NCBI RefSeq assembly: GCF_963169125.1
Contig: NC_084796.1
Span: 217,768,448 to 217,832,447 of the forward strand
Source: Humulus lupulus
Lineage: Eukaryota; Streptophyta; Magnoliopsida; Rosales; Cannabaceae
Length of the DNA stretch: 64,000 bases
Direction of reading: 5' to 3'
The notes below the pieces were generated by a model, which did not search any database, was not told where the DNA came from, and saw only the letters and a list, made by a program, of their open reading frames with translations. Shown piece after piece: positions 1 through 12,805 of this stretch. Positions within the stretch are counted from its first letter, which is position 1; each line of letters opens with the position of its first letter. A program made the position numbers and the translations under genes.

Positions 1-2187
1 ATCCCTAATGATCTGGATACCTAGAACATAACTTGCTTCACCCAAATCCTTCTTCTAGATTTGAGTGCTTAGCCAATTCTTCACATCTGATAATTTGTTA
101 ACATTGTTTACAATGAGTAAGATATCATCTACATACAGAACCAAGAATACCACTATTTGATTTTCCTTCAGTTGGTAAACATAAGGCTCATCAATATTTT
201 GTTCAAAGACATAGGTTTTGATTATGTCATCAAACCTAAGGTTCCAGGAACGAGAAGCTTGCTTAAGTCCATAAATGGACCTATTCAACTTGCAAACTTT
301 TCCTTCTTGTCTAGCTACTTTAAATCCTTCTGGTTGATCCATATAAATGACTTCATCAAGCTTTCCATTAAGAAAAGTTGTCTTGACGTCCATTTTCCAA
401 ATCTCATAGTCGAGAGCGATTTCTATGGATAGGAGGATGCAAATGGACTTGAGCATGGCTACCGAACTAAAAGTTTCCTCATAGTCCACGCCTTCTCTTT
501 GGGTATAACCCTTTCCCACTAATCGAGCTTTATAAGTCTCGATATTTCCATCAACACCTCATTCATTCTTATAGATCCACTTGCAGCCAATGGCCCTAAA
601 GTCACTAGCTGCCTCCACAAGATCCTAGACAAAAATTTTGAGTACATGGACACCATTTCCAGGTTCATGACTTTGAATCATAGTTCCTTTTCAGGGCTAT
701 CCATTGCCTGTATGAATGACAAAGAATCATCGTCACCAGTGTCACCAACAACCATATTGGTTTCACCATCCAAACCATAGCGAATTGGGTTCCTAGAAAC
801 CCTCCCACTACGACGAGGCTCCATGACTGTTTGCTCAAGAACAGTGGTACTATCTTCATTTAAATCGACTTGCGTCGGTTGAACATTAAGAGTGGGAATT
901 TCATCATCAACTCGCGTTGATGATGATGGAACATTGTTTGGAGTCAATTCTTTTACCATCTCCTCTAAAACTACTTTGCTACGTGGTTTGAAGTTTTCGA
1001 CATAGTCATTTTTCAAAAAAGTAGCATTCGTAGAAGCAAACACTTTCTTTTCTAAATGACTATAGAAAAGTTCACCCGAGTACCTTTAGGATAGCAAACA
1101 AACATGCAAACTTCAGTTCGCAGTTCTAGTTTTCTTTCCTTTTTCCTCAGGACGTGGGCGGGACACCCCCAAATTATATAATGGCGTAAACTAGGTTCAC
1201 GACCATTCCAGCGTTCTAAAGGTGTTTTGGGGATTGATGTGGATGGCACGACATTGAGAATGCCGTTCGTGGTTTCAATTGCATGTCCCCAGAACAAAGT
1301 TGGTAGAGTTGAGTAACTAAGCATGCATCTAACCATTTCCAATAAAGTTCTGTTCCGGCGTTCCGCTACACTATTTTGTTGCAGAGTACCCGGGGCAGTA
1401 AGTTGTGATAAAATCCCAAGTTCAGTTAAATGATCTTGGAACTGCATATCCAAATATTCTCCACCCCTATCAGATCGCAAGATCTTTAGCGTTTTACCTA
1501 ATTGGTTCTAAGCCATTGCTAGGAATTCTTGAAACTTTGAAAATGTTTCTGATTTCCTATGCATTAGGTAAAGACATGAGTATCTAGAGTAATCATCAAT
1601 GAAAGTGACAAAATACTCAAAACCACCCTTGGCTTGTACATTCAAAGGTCCATAAACATCTGAATGCACAAGTCCAAGTGGTTCTTTGGCCCTATCACCC
1701 TTTGCAGAGAATAGACGCTTGGTCAGTTTGCCTTCTAGACAAGATTGATAGACAAGTAATTCACTTAAGGTGAGTTTTCTCAAAGGCCCATCCTTTGTAA
1801 GTCTTTGAATTCTATCATAGCCAGTGTGACCTAGTCTCAAATACCATAAATATGTCATGTTTTCGTTATCGGTCCTTTGACGTTTATTGGTCCTAGGTTT
1901 AGCTACTTTGAATAAATCATTGTTAAGAGAGAGGGGTTCATTAGGTCGCACAATATAAAGCCCGTTTTCCAAACATGCAATACACAATTGTGATCCATTG
2001 AAAGAAATTGATATATTAGAACTTGTGAAAGTTATAACAAATTGTTCAAATTGCAACATGGAAACTGAAATTAAGTTTCTACTAAAATCCATAATAAAAA
2101 ATGCATCATTTAAAATTAAATATTTATTTCCAAACTTCAGGCGAGCTCTTCCTCTAGCTTGGCCTCAACGAACACTCTGTTTCCAAC
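1..2187 (-). pseudogene. pol: Copia-1 pol: GAG-pre-integrase, integrase and reverse transcriptase (partial)
   Basis: Read right to left. About 1508-2092 holds the GAG-pre-integrase zinc-finger region (LRLGHTGYDRI and a downstream Cys) and the start of the integrase core (VHSDVYGP, TFIDDYSRY). About 1052-1480 continues the core (RSDRGGEYLD and QQNSVAERRNRTLL, which includes the catalytic Glu). About 678-1043 is the integrase-RT linker. About 55-519 is RT, with KMDVKTTFLNG, the YGLKQ motif and catalytic YVDD (LYVDDILL). Bases 1-54 continue the RT in a shifted frame, with a GEASYVLGIQI-like motif. The pieces lie in at least three frames, and a stop follows 1508, so it cannot give one polyprotein. 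These enzymes would copy the element RNA and insert the cDNA. RNase H is cut off by the window edge. Confidence 0.92.
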
Positions 2188-3213
2188 TCAAAGCTTTAAG
2201 CCGCCTTTGTCCACTTCCTCCCATGATTCAAGAAGTTGTAAAGAGTTACAAATATGGTTAGTAGATCCAGAATCAATAATCCAAATGGATTTATCATTCT
2301 CTAAAACACATTTTTCTAAGATATATGAACTATAATCATTACCTTTGTTTTTAGCTGCTAGAAACTTGGGGCAATCCTGCTTCCAATTCCCCTTCTTTTT
2401 GCAGTGAAAACACTTACCTTTACATTTCTTGTTTTTCTTGTTCTTCCCCTTAGGTGTCTGTGCATTTGGTTGTGCACTTATCTTTGCAGCCTTTGCAGGC
2501 TTAGGGTTGTTGTTTTGTCCACCTTTCCTCTTGTTTCCAGCTTTCGGAGATGAATCTTGGTGATGTTCAGCCTTAGCTGGATCAGCAGCATTAGTAGTAG
2601 TTGTCTTCTTTTCTCCTCCCTTACTTGGTCCACCCATAATAGACTCAGAAGTCTGAAGCTCATTCATGAGATGCATCAGACCATAATTGAGTTTATTCAA
2701 TACATAGTTTGTGTTGAAAGGCACAAAATCTGGAGAAAGACTGTTGAGGATTAAGCCGACTTGAATTTCCTCATCTATTGTTGCTCCATGCAGTTCAGCT
2801 TCCTGAAAGTAGTTTGTCATTTTGATTAGATGATCGCGAACATGTTGAAAAGGTTCCATCTGAGCATTGGCATATTTCTTGGTGGCCTCAAAACGAGTCT
2901 GCACTTACTTAGCACCAAACATGTCTTGGAGCTGATCCATGATTTCGTAGGTCGTCTCGACATTTTCCATCTTTGTCTTGAGAGTGTCGACCATACTAGT
3001 CAACATGTAGTATCGCGCCTTGTTGTTAGCCGCCTACCAACGCTCATACTTATCCCTCACAGACTTGGTAACTCCTTTAGCTGGAACTTCTGGGGATTCC
3101 TCAGTCATGACGAACTTGGAATTGTCACCAATCAACACAATGTTGATTTTCTACTTTCACTTACGGAAGTTTTCTCCATCGAAAGTAAAGAAAGGATGAT
3201 AGTATGCACAACC
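2188..3213 (-). pseudogene. gag: Copia-1 gag and protease start
   Basis: The copia gag begins at about 3213 (DGENFRK motif) and runs down to the zinc knuckle CFHCKKKGNWKQDC at about 2350-2400. The aspartic protease active site IIDSGSTNH lies at about 2260. Gag forms the cytoplasmic particle, the knuckle binds element RNA, and the protease cuts the polyprotein. I see in-frame stops in the N-terminal part (two just after FRK, one after YERW, one after FGAK). The longest open piece, 2188-2904, therefore starts inside the family domain. The region 2093-2187 joins it to pol through a frameshift. The start codon is not certain. Confidence 0.88.
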
Positions 3214-5604
3214 ATACTTAAAAACTACAAATTATCAATAAAAATAGAAATCAATCACTTTAGCTCTATAAGACTCCTATTCACACTAATTTCAAGAAAT
3301 AACACAACATATATAAAAAATATGTAAGATATGAGAAATAAATACCAAAATAATCATATCTCTAGTTCTTTAGGGTTTTAACTAATCTATGATATCCTTG
3401 TCTTGGTTGGCGAAAGTAAAAAATATCATTAGTTAAATAAAGTTGTAAACTTATTTAATAATGGACACTATTATTAAAAACCTACTATTCGATCAAAATA
3501 AGAAAACAAGATCTCTTATTTTATGAGCTAGACTCATTATTTCGATAATCATAGATTTAGTCCTTGTAGTCACCGTAGGGGTGAGTCTAGTAGAATTTGA
3601 CCTATAATTATCTATCTTTCGAAATTTAACCTTGTAAAAATAACTAATGAACACCTTCCATAGGGGGATAAATCAAAGTGTCTCGAGGCCCCATTGAGCT
3701 ATTGACTTTGTTAAACCAACGGTGGAGATCGAATATAATTCTTAAAATAAACTCATTATAAAATTAAAAATTGTTTTTTATTATTTATTTATTTTTAGAA
3801 AATTAATGACTATGGTTCTCCAAAAAATTGAAAAGATTACATTTTTAAAACCAAAGTCTTATAATTTCCTATTAATTCTAAAGTGTCACATTGAAACAAA
3901 TTTAATTAATTTGTTGCTAATCGATATTTAGGCTTAACTAAAATAATGAACTTATACAATTCAGTTCAACTCAGGTAAATGGACCTTAACAATTGGGCTT
4001 GTATGGAGGAGGGCTGGGTCCAGTATGTCGTTCCCACTACAAAGGCCCACATACTTCCATACAAGGTCCAAAATACAGGAATTTAAACATGCGTTTTATT
4101 AATTGTTATTAATTGATTAGACCCACTATAGTCATGCAAAGTAAATGGACATTCACAAGTGGAACCACCCACAATAGAGGAATTTAAATTTTACATTTTC
4201 TAATGAGCCCAAATAAAACATATCATTTTATGAATATTTTATTTGACAAAATCCATATATCTAGCAAACATATGGGCCACTATATGCATCTAAGCCCAAT
4301 TGGAAAAATATCACATATAGTGTAAACAAGCATGTTATAATTGGATGAGCCTAATCATGTTACTATATGAGCAAATCTATGAATTTATGCAAAAATAGCA
4401 CAATTTATTTGCAAAAATAGCACAATTAATTTTTTAGAATTTATCAAAAAATTCGAATTAATTAAATTTTTACAAAAAATAATTCAATTTAAATCAAATT
4501 TATCAACAATTAATAATAGTTAATTTAAATATCATTTATCAACAATCAACTTGGTTTAGGTTAATTTGAAAAAAAATATATTAATTTAATTTAAATAGAA
4601 TTTATCAACAATTAACCAAAGTTAATTTAAATCACATTTATTAAACAAAATTATTAATTGGTTGAAAAACGTGATATTTTTCAAAATTTAACCATTTTTA
4701 AATTTTAGAAACAATATCTTAATTTTTTTTTTCAAAAAATATATTGTGTTGTTACAACAATAAGCTAATATTTTAACCATTAAAAAAATATAAAATATTA
4801 GTATTTATAACAATCCTAAAATATCTCAAAACAGTTAAACAAATTCAAATATCCATAAAAATATCTAACTAACAAATTTCAAATTTCAAATAATTTAAAT
4901 ATTAAAATCTATAGAATAAACAAATATTAATATTTTCAAATAAAGATTTAATAAAAATATCTTAAATATCTCATATCTTAATTATAATATATTAATATAT
5001 TAAAAGATTTAAAATTAAGTTGTTAGTCTAATTTTAAATTTGAATTTGAATCTTTGTAGAAAATATCTAATTATTTTAATCTCAACCAACAAAAATATCT
5101 TATTTTAAAAAATAATTTTTAATGATAAAATAAATATGATATTTTTGGCTTGGATTATAAGTAATCAATTTCAAATTTTAATTTCTTTAATTTAAAAAAA
5201 AATTTAAAAAAAAACTAGGTGACGGGTACTGTTCACGTGTGCAGCTGGCTGGGTGTGCGCGCGCGTGCGGGTGTGCGCAGTAGCAGAGCGGTGCGCAAGC
5301 TGGCGCGCACGCAGGGTGGGTGACGCGCACGCGTGGGGAGCCAGGCCAAATTTTCTGAAAAAAAATTTGTGCAATTTTTTCAAACCCAAAGCATTTTCTA
5401 ATTCAGTTTTACCATGTTTTACACACAAAAAAAGCATATATAAAAATTAATGGCATAGAAAACACAACAAAATAACCTAAAAATCTGCTAATAATCACAT
5501 AGAATTCAATGTGCTTCATAAAATCATGAAATCCATCAAATTTCTCTACACATCAAATAATTCAATTTTTAACATGTTCATGCATGAAAATAAAGATTAC
5601 CAAA
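3214..5604 (-). other. Copia-1 5' leader: long AT-rich untranslated region with a GC-rich patch
   Basis: No gene is seen over about 2.4 kb between the 5' LTR and gag. Most of it is very AT-rich with poly-A and poly-T runs. A sharp GC-rich patch sits at about 5219-5345 and contains an alternating purine-pyrimidine tract (GTGTGCGCGCGCGTGCG). Open frames here on either strand are compositional and do not resemble any family I know. Confidence 0.7.
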
Positions 5605-7387
5605 GGCTTTGTGGCCAGTTGTTGGGAAAACTTATACATAATATTTTTTTTTTCATGTAGATCTAATATTAAACAAGTTAATATGAGACAACCTAGAACA
5701 TTTTCTAAAATTAAATTCAAAGAGAAATAATGATAAGAATACTTACATTATATGCAGCGGAATGAATGGGTCCTACCCTCAATTTCTTTAACCCTTGTAT
5801 CCTTTCTATCGCAGAGTATTACAAATAAATTGAACCGTTCTTCAATTTTCTTCACAGTCTTCCAAAGTATCCTTAGAATCATCTAGACTAGGGTGGATAA
5901 TTCTCAACACATGAGATAGATACAGAGAGAAGAAGAGAAAAGAACAACGAGGCTTAGAAAATGACTTATGTTTAGAGAGAGAATCTAAAACCTATCAGAA
6001 ACTTGTGATTAAACTTATGATTTCAACTCTCTCTTAGCATTCCTTTTATAGACTCAATTAGGTCATTTATTTAATTAAAAAATCAATTAAATACTAGCCA
6101 ATAATCAGCCCTAGGTCGAAATTATCATGGGCTTTAGGCCTGTGAAATTTCCCATTTAATTATAAGCTCGTTGGACTTAAAATCAAGGCCTGTATTATTT
6201 TCTATTGATTTAAATAATTAAATAATTATTCAAATTCTTTATCAAATTAATTATTTATAATTTGAACATTGATTTCAACTTATTTATTAATTTAGATACT
6301 AATTTATTTTGATTAATAAATCTGCCATAATTTCTCTTTTCTTCTCTAAATTATATAACTCTGTGAAACTATCCAAAATTAACATGGTCAACTTTGATAA
6401 TTAAATCAATTAATTGAGACTATCTACATGATTTTATCCAAAGTACAATGGGGACCATGGGCCTATGATATCTCCAATAAGTTATCATAAATCTAACAAA
6501 TAAATTTACTAACTTATTAATTCCTCGTGACTCCACTAAAGACTCGGAATTGCACTCTTGAGTTCATAGAACTCTCTATAAGCAATATAGATACGTTATT
6601 AATCATCCATTGTTACAACCATAACTATCACTCAATCCTCTATAGACGGTCTACAATGCGATGAGACTAAAATACTGTTTTACCCCTCATTGTATTTTAT
6701 CCTTAAAACACTTAGTTCTTTGTAAATGATATTTCAGTAAACTAATATTAATAACTGAAATGAGATCTCTATCATTTAGCTCCTTGAACCAAACTAAAAG
6801 GAAACTATCGTTTCACTTCTTCATCAGAAGCTATAGATGTTCATATCTATGATTAACACTCCCACTCAATTATACTACCGGGTTCCCAAGATGTAAGTAT
6901 GGGCTAGTCTGTAGGGTAAGCTGGTAACGAACAAGTCAAAGAACTCAAATAATACAATCAGTTAGAATACTAACCACTCAAAATTGAGATTGAATTGACC
7001 TATGGTCAACTATATGATATGACTAGAATAGATAATAACTGTATGTTTACATATCCTATCTACTGTCAATATCGATCCAGCCTGATGTAACAAATACGTC
7101 TGATCTTATCTACTTTGTTAATGTTCTGGAAAGAACATAACACTGCGATGTGTAAGTATATCATATCATAGATTTCCAAGTCAGTGTAAATCATGTGCAT
7201 TGACTAATCTTAAGACTAACTTATTTTGAACATATAATCATCTTTATATTCTACTATTATTATGTCACTATAAATATGAATAGTTATATGCCCAGGATTT
7301 AATAGAAGTTTATATTAAACAAATAATCTTGAAAATAAAACATGTGAGCAAAGTGATTGACCGACTCAAAAAATGATTTCTATTCTT

Positions 7388-7400
7388 TTATTGATAATAA
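7388..7400. repeat. LINE target-site duplication, left copy
   Basis: The 13-base sequence TTATTGATAATAA abuts the LINE poly(A), which shows as T10 on this strand at 7401-7410. It is identical to the copy at 12130-12142. Confidence 0.9.
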
Positions 7401-7460
7401 TTTTTTTTTTATGAAACAACCAAGATAATACAAAAGGGAGGAACAATCAGCCCTCAACAC

Positions 7461-10400
7461 TTACAAAGATTTTACAAACTCAATTATTTTCCTTTCTCTA
7501 GTAGATAGGTGCCTAGAAGTAATATTAAGAACTCTAGCTTTAACAGATTCCCTAATCTATTGCTCAACTTTAAAGACAGTAAAACAGCTATCAACAAAAT
7601 AGCAAGCATTTCGATTTAACCAGATGAAATAAGTGCAAGCAGCAAGTGTTGCAGCCACTATATGATGAAGCCAACCGGACTTCCAGCTGGGCAGCCAAGC
7701 GAACCATTCCGCAAAATTACTAGGCACAGTAGCCCCTCCAAGCCAGCTAGAGACAAGCTGCAGAACCTTCTTAGAGAAAATTCACTCAAAGAATAAATGA
7801 CCATGACTTTCATCAGCAAGACCACAAACCGGGAAAATCACAGAATCAACAAAAATATGACGAAAAAACAGCAAGTCCCTAGTGAGAAGATGTTGGTAAT
7901 AGCCTGCCAAAGGATGAACCTGTGTTTAGGAACATAAAGCTTACACCAAACAGGTCTCTCATACTCAATACGCTCACATGAATGAAAGTGAGCATATAAG
8001 GAACCCAAATGAAGTTTACCCTTAACCACAGCAGCCTCCAAATCAGACCGAGAAACAAAATTACAGAAGGAAACCAGCTTCCGCCAATACCGGCTGGAGT
8101 CATGCTTTAGCACATGATCCCAGAGACTATCCCCTTTCAGATAAATGCAATTCACCCACTTAACCCAAAGCTGATATTGTTTAGACGCAATAGCCCAAAT
8201 ATATTTGGCAAGCAATATCTTGTTCCAAGTAGGCCCCTCACGAAATCCCAAACCACCAAAAGGCTTAGGATGACAAACTTGCTCCCAAGAGGTGAAATGA
8301 AACTTACTGCAGGAACCACTCTCACCCCAAAGGAATTGATGACATATTCTATAAATGTCCCTAACAACACTCTGAGGAAGCATGAATATACTCATCCAAT
8401 AATTTCGAATACCAAGCAAAATCAAATGAATAAGTTGAACCCTACCAACATAAGAAAGATGGCGACTGGACCAAACATTGAGACGCATCTGAATCTTCTT
8501 AAAAATGATATCACATTCGGTGGCCTTCCATTTGGTAGGACGAAGAGGAACCCCAAGATATTTCAGCGGGAAAGCACCCTCAATAAGCTTCGAACAGTCC
8601 AAAATTCTAGCTTTAATCTCAGCTGGAACACCTCCAAAGTAAATATGAGATTTAGAGTAATTAATCTTTAGACCCGAAGAGCAACCAAATTCAGAAAATG
8701 CCTCAAGAAGAACTTGTACAGAGGAGGTGGTGCCTTTGCAAAAAATAATGAGGTCGTCAGCAAAGCATAGACTAATTAGATTCAAAGACTTACACATTGG
8801 ATGAAATTTGAACCAGTTATCCATGGAAGCCTTAATCAGTAGGCGGGTGAGATACTCCATCACTATAACAAATAGCAAAGGAGAATAGGATCTCCTTGCC
8901 GAAGCCCTTTTCCACCCTTAAACTGCCCTTGAATCCTTCCATTTAGAACCAAAGAGTAAGACGATCCCCTCAAGCAAACCATAATCCATTTGATGAACCG
9001 ACTAGGAAAGCAAAACATATTGAGAAAATTTTTCGAGAAATCCCAGTCAATAGTATCATATGCCTTGCTCAAGTCTAGCTTCATTGCACACTGAGGTGAG
9101 CTATTTTTCATATTGTATCCCTTAATCAAATCTTGAAAAATGAGGACATTGTAAGCCAGAGATCTATGCTTTATAAAAGAACCCTGATTAAGATTGATCA
9201 GAGAAGGGAGAACCACAGCCAGCCGGTTGAAAAGCATTTTAGAAATGCATTTGTAAATAGTATTGCAATAAGCAATTGGTCTGAACTCAGAAGCATTTGT
9301 TGGCTGATCCACTTTCGGGATGAGCGAGATGATAGTATCATTAAGCAATTGGGGAATTCTACCTGAGTCAAAGAAGTCCAAAACAGCCCTAGAAACTTCC
9401 TTGCCTATATCCTTCCATAGAGCTTTGAAGAAACCCGCCCTATAACCATCCGGGCCAGGACTTTTGACTGAGTGAATGCTAAACAAAGCTGAACAAACTT
9501 TAGGTAGGGTAAACAGTTTTATTAAGTTCAACTGGTCATCCAAACTCAAAATTAGACCGTGGCCAATACAACCAGGGTCAATATGTCCAGTAGACCTGCC
9601 AGCACTGCCCAAATGATTCTTAAAACGTTGAAAAAAATAATCAACAACCTTTTCATAATCATCCACAAAGTGACCATCAGCATCAATATAAGAAACAATA
9701 CGATTAGAAATCTACCTCTGTTTCAAGCTAGCATGAAAATATGAGAAATTTTCATCACCAAAACGAAGCCAAGTGATCTTACTTTTTTGAAGAAGAAAGC
9801 TAGCATAAATCTTCTCATGCCTGAAGTAATCCTGCTGAGCTTCTTTTTCTAGTGACATTAAAGCGGCATTGAAAGGATCTGAATAAAGAGCAGCTTGGGC
9901 CTGCAGATATTTAGATTTACTCTCCTCATAGTTACAAGCAACATCTCCCATAGACCTCCAATTGAACTTTTTTAGAACATGTTTAAGTCTTGTAAGTTTT
10001 CCAACAAGACGAAATAGCCCTTGCCCCTCTAAAGGAATAGAGCAGCTATTAAGAACAGTCTCCCTAAACTTGTCATGAGCTACCCACATATTATAAAACC
10101 GAAAAGGCTTCACTTCCAACCTTCTGAAAGCCACCTGTTTGATAAGTAGATAACAATGGTCAGAAACCACATCCCATTGAGCATATGCTACAGCCAACGG
10201 GAAGACATCACTCCAGCTCTCATTGAAAAATATTCTGTCCAACTTGGAAAAAATACGAGCTCCACCATCTTGTTTGTTAGACCAAGTGTAATTTGGTCCC
10301 AAGGTCTTCATTTCAGTAACCTCTCCTAAAGCTAACCACTGATGAGCATCCTCCATTTCCTTAACAGAAATAGGTCTTCCACCAAGTCTATCATCTACAT

Positions 10401-10836
10401 GAAAAATAGCATTAAAGTCTCCCATAATAATCCAGGGGTTAACCGGCCTCTGAACGCTAGCTAAGTCAAACCATACTAATTTCCTAGTCTCCAAATGATT
10501 AGAGCCACAGACAACCGAGAGGCAAAATTCCAGATTCCTGCCAAACAAATTAACTCTACAGTGTAACAGCTGATCACTCTCCTGAAGGATATCTACCATC
10601 ACCAAATGAGCTTTCCAAATTAGCAAAATACAACCCTCCAGCACAGAACTGCTATAGAACTTCCAACCAGCAAAAGATGAGTTCATAATAACATTTATTC
10701 TGTCCCCTTTTATTTTTGTTTCAAGCAAAGCTCCAAGACCAATTTTATTCAGTCTACAGACATCCAAAATTGCCCGCTGCTTATTCTGTTTATTTAACCC
10801 CCTAACATTCCAACTCAACATTTTGCAGCAATCCAT
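7461..10836 (-). pseudogene. LINE ORF2: endonuclease - reverse transcriptase - zf-RVT
   Basis: The N-terminus has the apurinic-type endonuclease signature (LSWNVRGLN, ETKI, MGDFNAI, and SDH at about 10165). RT follows, with LDLSKAYDTIDWDF, RQGDP and catalytic FADD (FADDLIIF, about 8750). The tail is zf-RVT (CGLADESHGHLFFE-like, about 7800). The start overlaps the end of ORF1 by 35 bases. Breaks seen: an in-frame TAG at 9712-9714 after KQR, a 1-base loss at about 8880 just after RQGDP, a frameshift at about 7895, a TGA at about 7785 where the family has Cys, and a further TAG near 7580. The natural stop is at about 7461. No active enzyme can be made. Confidence 0.92.
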
Positions 10837-12079
10837 TCAAGTCAGGTGGTAAAGGCAGATCAATTGTTTGCTGCTGTTTTTCTTGCAGAATACTAAAAGA
10901 AGTCCTCTGCAGCTTAGGGCGTGGAAAATCAATAGGTTTCATCATCCCAGATTTTCGAGGAGTAACCCATTTGGATCCAAGAGGAATAGATGAAGCAGTA
11001 GCATGAGTAGGAACCTCATGTGACTCTTGCTGATTCTGGGTATTGATATCCGGGGCATCAGTAGCAATGCCACTTGCTGCATTATCATCTACATTAGCCT
11101 GGTTTTGAGACTCTATCGACCTCTTAATAACATCAGGGGCATGCTTGCAGGAGGCAACAGTATGACCCAGCTTCTTACAACCAGTACATTTAGTAGGTAA
11201 CCACTCATAATCAATGGGTTGCTCCATAACCTGACCTCTCTCATTTAGATAGTGAATATGCATAGGGAGATGTCCTGCAATTTCAATATCAACTAGGACT
11301 CTAGCAAATTTGATCATAGATCTAGCATTTGTGACTTTATCAATCGTGATAGGAGTACCAATCATACTGACAAGAGAACTCAGACAGTTCACACCCCAGT
11401 ATTGCAACCCAAGACCAGGTAATCAAATCCAAACAGGCACATATTTTACTGACCTTAAAGACTCAACATCAGATGACCAAGGCCGAAGCACAAAAAGCTT
11501 CTTGTCAAAATGAATCACTCCAGATTTGAGCACCAAATCCCTAGTAGCCTTATCTCGAAACTTAACCATTGTGAAACCAGAATTCATTCGGACCACACGG
11601 TCAATTCCAAGTTTACCCCGAATTCTTCCGATGAACCCTTCAAAAACATCTAGGGGAGGATTAACCCCAATTACCACACAAATCAGGGTAGATTTCCATA
11701 ATGTAGCCTCCACTTCAATCTCATCCATATCCAATTGAGCCACCAGTTTACCATCACGTTGAAGTGGATCCTGATAATGTAGCCTCGTACACCCAAAAGT
11801 TGGGAGAGATTCCTTAAATCAAGCCCAGGTTTCTTTGGCCGAGTCTTGGAAAGACTGCCCTTCAACTTCAGCAGCCCAGGAAATCAGGTTAGACTTCTCA
11901 GCAATGTCACCATGAATCTTCACATCAGGATTAGGGAGCACTGATTCCAAATCCTTCTCCTCAACCGCAGCTACCACCGTCTCAGCGCTTTCTTCCTCAA
12001 CAATCTGATCATTGGATGAAGGGGACTCCGAATCATTTACTTTAGCAAGCTTCTGCACAGACTTCTTCCTTCTCGCCAT
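10802..12079 (-). pseudogene. LINE ORF1: DUF4283 and CCHC zinc-knuckle RNA-binding protein
   Basis: The three open pieces 11819-12079, 11423-11743 and 10802-11407 lie in one frame and form a single gene of about 425 codons broken by at least two in-frame stops. The start ATG at 12079 follows a short leader. The middle part is the DUF4283 domain common in plant LINE ORF1 (TLICVVIGVNPPLDVFEGFI, RPWSSDVESL). The C-terminal part has a zinc knuckle, CTGCKKLGHTVASC, at about 11160-11200. The TGA near 11423 lies in a VPVWI...LPGL context and is most simply a base change. The protein would coat LINE RNA. Confidence 0.88.
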
Positions 12080-12129
12080 GGAGAGAGAGAGGATGTGACC
12101 ACGCTCCCTTTGAATATTTTATTTATTGA

Positions 12130-12142
12130 TTATTGATAATAA
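12130..12142. repeat. LINE target-site duplication, right copy
   Basis: TTATTGATAATAA, identical over 13 bases to 7388-7400. It marks the 5' end of the LINE and the resumption of the Copia-1 LTR. Confidence 0.9.
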
Positions 12143-12191
12143 ATTAGATTACAAAAAAATTGGGTTTTAATTAGGGCACAAAACCCCAATA

Positions 12192-12805
12192 ATGGTTGCC
12201 AGAGGTTTGGCCTCCACCCACTTCGTGAAGTAGTAAATGGAGACAACAACATAGTGAACTCATCCTTTTCATGTTGGCAAAGAACCAATCAAGTCAATTC
12301 TCCATACTGCAAATGGCCAAGGGGATGAGATCATGGTTAGCTCAATGGGAGTTGCTCGGGAAACTATGGCAAAGCATTGGCATTTATTACATTTTTGCAC
12401 ACACGAGATCAAGTCCTTTGTCAATGTGGGCCAAAACCAGCCCTGTCTTAGTACCTTCAGAGCCAGGTTTTGCCACCCAGCATGGTCTCTGCAGAAGCCT
12501 TCGTGTATTTCTTGCAAGATAGTATGTGCTTCCTCGGGCAAAACACACTGTAGGAGAGGTAGTGAATGCCCTCGTCGATATAAAATCCCTTCAACCATAA
12601 CATATTGCAGAGCTTAATACAGAAACTTTGCACTATTTCGATCATCAGGTAACATTCTGGTTGTGAAATACTCAACTATGGGGGTCATCCAGGTCGATTA
12701 TATGTCAATCATTCCAACCTCAATCGTTTTTGCTATTATGCTCGGGCTTTCCAATAATTCCACCGAAACTACATTCAGTGTATCCACTTCTTTGGTGGTA
12801 GCAAG
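12192..12805 (-). pseudogene. Tat-A integrase, N-terminal and part of core
   Basis: The piece at 12269-12598 reads VEGILYRRGHSLPLLQCVLP, then the HHCC zinc-binding region (IHEGFCRDHAG ... CVQKCNKCQ) and the first part of the catalytic core (VWRIDLIGSLP, with Asp). Bases 12192-12268 continue in a shifted frame to YFTKWVEAKPLA, where the gene is cut by Copia-1. Bases 12599-12805 are the linker from the second RNase H and carry stops. The rest of the core lies beyond the Copia-1 insertion, outside the window. Confidence 0.85.

Larger units (their letters stand above)
7401..12129 (-). mobile_element. L1-type LINE, near full length, inactive
   Basis: This 4.73-kb non-LTR retrotransposon sits inside the Copia-1 LTR. 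It has ORF1 (DUF4283 plus zinc knuckle), ORF2 (endonuclease, RT, zf-RVT), a 3' poly(A) read as T10 at 7401-7410, and a perfect 13-base target duplication. The 5' untranslated part is only about 50 bases, so the copy is complete or very nearly so. It has no LTR, and the poly(A) with a long duplication is the product expected from target-primed reverse transcription. Both ORFs carry nonsense codons and ORF2 also carries frameshifts. Confidence 0.94.
1..12191 (-). mobile_element. Copia-1: degenerate Ty1/copia LTR retrotransposon, 3' end outside window
   Basis: A minus-strand copia element is read from its 5' LTR (right) towards RT (left). The order gag, protease, integrase, RT, with integrase before RT, is diagnostic of Ty1/copia. 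RNase H and the 3' LTR lie beyond base 1. It inserted into the integrase of Tat-A: the Tat-A reading resumes directly at 12192. Its own 5' LTR is interrupted by a LINE at 7401-12129. The leader between LTR and gag is long, about 2.4 kb. The coding parts carry several stops and frameshifts, so the copy is dead. I do not assign it to a named lineage. Confidence 0.93.
5620..12191 (-). repeat. Copia-1 5' LTR, split by the LINE (5620-7400 plus 12143-12191)
   Basis: On the plus strand the repeat starts TGTTGGG at 5620 and should end CCCAACA. The right end reads CCCCAATA at 12191, with the final CA changed. Removing the LINE and one copy of its target duplication leaves about 1830 bases. That matches the length and internal landmarks (GGGGACCATGG, AGCTCCAATAA-like tracts) of the copia solo LTR at 39329-43591. 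A weak primer-binding-site candidate, TGGCCACAAAGCC, lies on the minus strand at 5605-5617. It agrees with the initiator-Met type site at 9 of 13 positions by eye, so it is only tentative. Confidence 0.75.

Noticed and set aside
2830..3327. Plus-strand open frame of 165 codons
   Set aside because: It lies opposite the copia gag N-terminus, whose family motifs are on the minus strand.
8114..8671. Plus-strand open frame of 185 codons
   Set aside because: Shadow of the LINE RT, which has clear motifs on the minus strand.
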